DNA from: Beroe ovata
Lineage: Eukaryota > Ctenophora > Nuda > Beroida > Beroidae
Length of the DNA: 33,862 nt
Direction of reading: 5' to 3'
NCBI GenBank assembly: GCA_946803715.1
Contig: CAMPET010000002.1
Coordinates: 1,168,379 to 1,202,240 of the forward strand
The notes below the pieces were generated by a model. The model did no database searches. It was not told where the DNA came from and was given only the letters and a program-made list of their open reading frames with translations. Position numbers and translations under genes: made by a program. Positions 33,047 to 33,862 of this stretch are shown in pieces; position 1 is the stretch's first letter, and every line of letters starts with the position of its first letter.

Positions 33047-33862
33047 ACCTCAAGATCTGAAAATATACTGAACAACGAATACGTTCTTCAGATGTTACAG
33101 CAATGTATGCTGAATTCAAATCAAACTAATGGGATGAAAACGAAGATGGGATAATGGAGTCGATGAGAAAATAGAGTGGGAAAATAGAGTGGGAAAATAT
33201 AGTGGGTGGTGAAAGGTATAAAACTTTCAAATGCGTTTGTATAGAGCTTGGCGTTCGAATGCAATTGGAACTTGTAAGCAATGATCACGTGTATGGAAGA
33301 TGCAAATTAATGATTGCTCCTTCATAAAATTAATCTTTTTTGTGATTTTTTGAAACATGCGCGCACTACGCATGTAATCGAATATTTAACCGAAAATAAT
33401 TCGAATGGTTTTTAAATGTGTTTTTGTACTGTGTGTGTGTGTGTGTGAGTGTGCGTGTCTGTGTGCGTGTGTGTGACGCGACTTCGACTGTGCATGCTTA
33501 TTTGTCATTTGTGTGAGTGCTTGGGTGACATTGAAAATGGCATAGCTGTGAGTTCGCGTTCAGCGAGTTTGTGTGTGTGTGTGTCTGTGTGTGTGCGTGC
33601 GTGCACTGTGTAGTGTGTGCACTGTGTGTGTTTGTGTGTTCATGCGTACATGAAGTGATCGTTGCGTTGATCATAGAAATGAAAACGTCAAGAAACAAAG
33701 ATACAACAAAATGACGCTGAAAGCAACGCGCGTATACTCTCGTTATCAACATGCACGTGCAACTCCTACGTCGCCTAGTAACGCGTGCTAAGCGTCAATT
33801 CCTCCTATATCGCATAGTCGTTTTTCGCAACCCTTTTCCCAACTTCCGACGCTGATTACAAA
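33047..33862. other. Helitron 5' flank and (TG)n repeats
   Basis: No coding exon supported. It holds a short tandem of AAAATAGAGTGGG at about 33172-33210 and two interrupted (TG)n tracts at about 33430-33475 and 33570-33635. The Helitron promoter and 5' terminus would be expected here but I could not identify a terminal TC with confidence. Confidence 0.5.

Overview
The window looks like animal nuclear DNA. It has spliced genes with GT-AG introns, modular extracellular domains, a strongly conserved casein kinase II beta gene, a tRNA-derived SINE, simple (CA)n/(TG)n tracts and a Helitron transposon. The intron-rich genes, CD225 genes and modular LDLa/Ig protein would fit an early-branching invertebrate such as a sponge, but the species is an inference. 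The sequence is a draft: there is a 686-base N run at 12597-13282 and single Ns at 19012, 23296, 26372, 27518, 28248 and 31461. The single Ns behave like contig joints.

Layout. 407-4339 (minus): the first 14 coding exons of a secreted or membrane protein with a signal peptide, LDL-receptor class A-like repeats and three Ig domains; it runs off the left edge. One intron holds a SINE and another a 16-bp tandem repeat. 4340-5860: divergent intergenic region with one diverged foldback element. 5869-10607 (plus): casein kinase II regulatory (beta) subunit in seven coding exons; intron 3 carries a CGGAC-rich nonautonomous element and intron 5 opens with a (TG)n tract. 10608-13410: no gene seen; a 97-bp miniature element with a 9-bp target duplication and a 33-bp minisatellite holding the large gap. 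14069-15112 and 17890-20500 (minus): two paralogous CD225/dispanin membrane-protein genes with the same exon plan; only the second has a visible Pro/Gly/Gln/Tyr-rich first exon. 21370-22780: a nested cluster of two families of miniature inverted-repeat elements, several with clear target-site duplications. 23297-33046 (minus): an intron-rich Helitron Rep/helicase gene present as several overlapping partial copies that meet at single Ns. 33047-33862: the Helitron 5' flank and (TG)n repeats.

The host genes do not form a pathway. The most distinctive material is mobile: (a) palindromic miniature elements with 8-bp duplications, one inserted inside another; (b) a Helitron with about 17 introns, a GC-AG intron kept in all four copies that cover it, and an apparent Glu-to-Lys change in the helicase Walker B motif. 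The repeated Helitron modules may be an assembly product rather than a real array.
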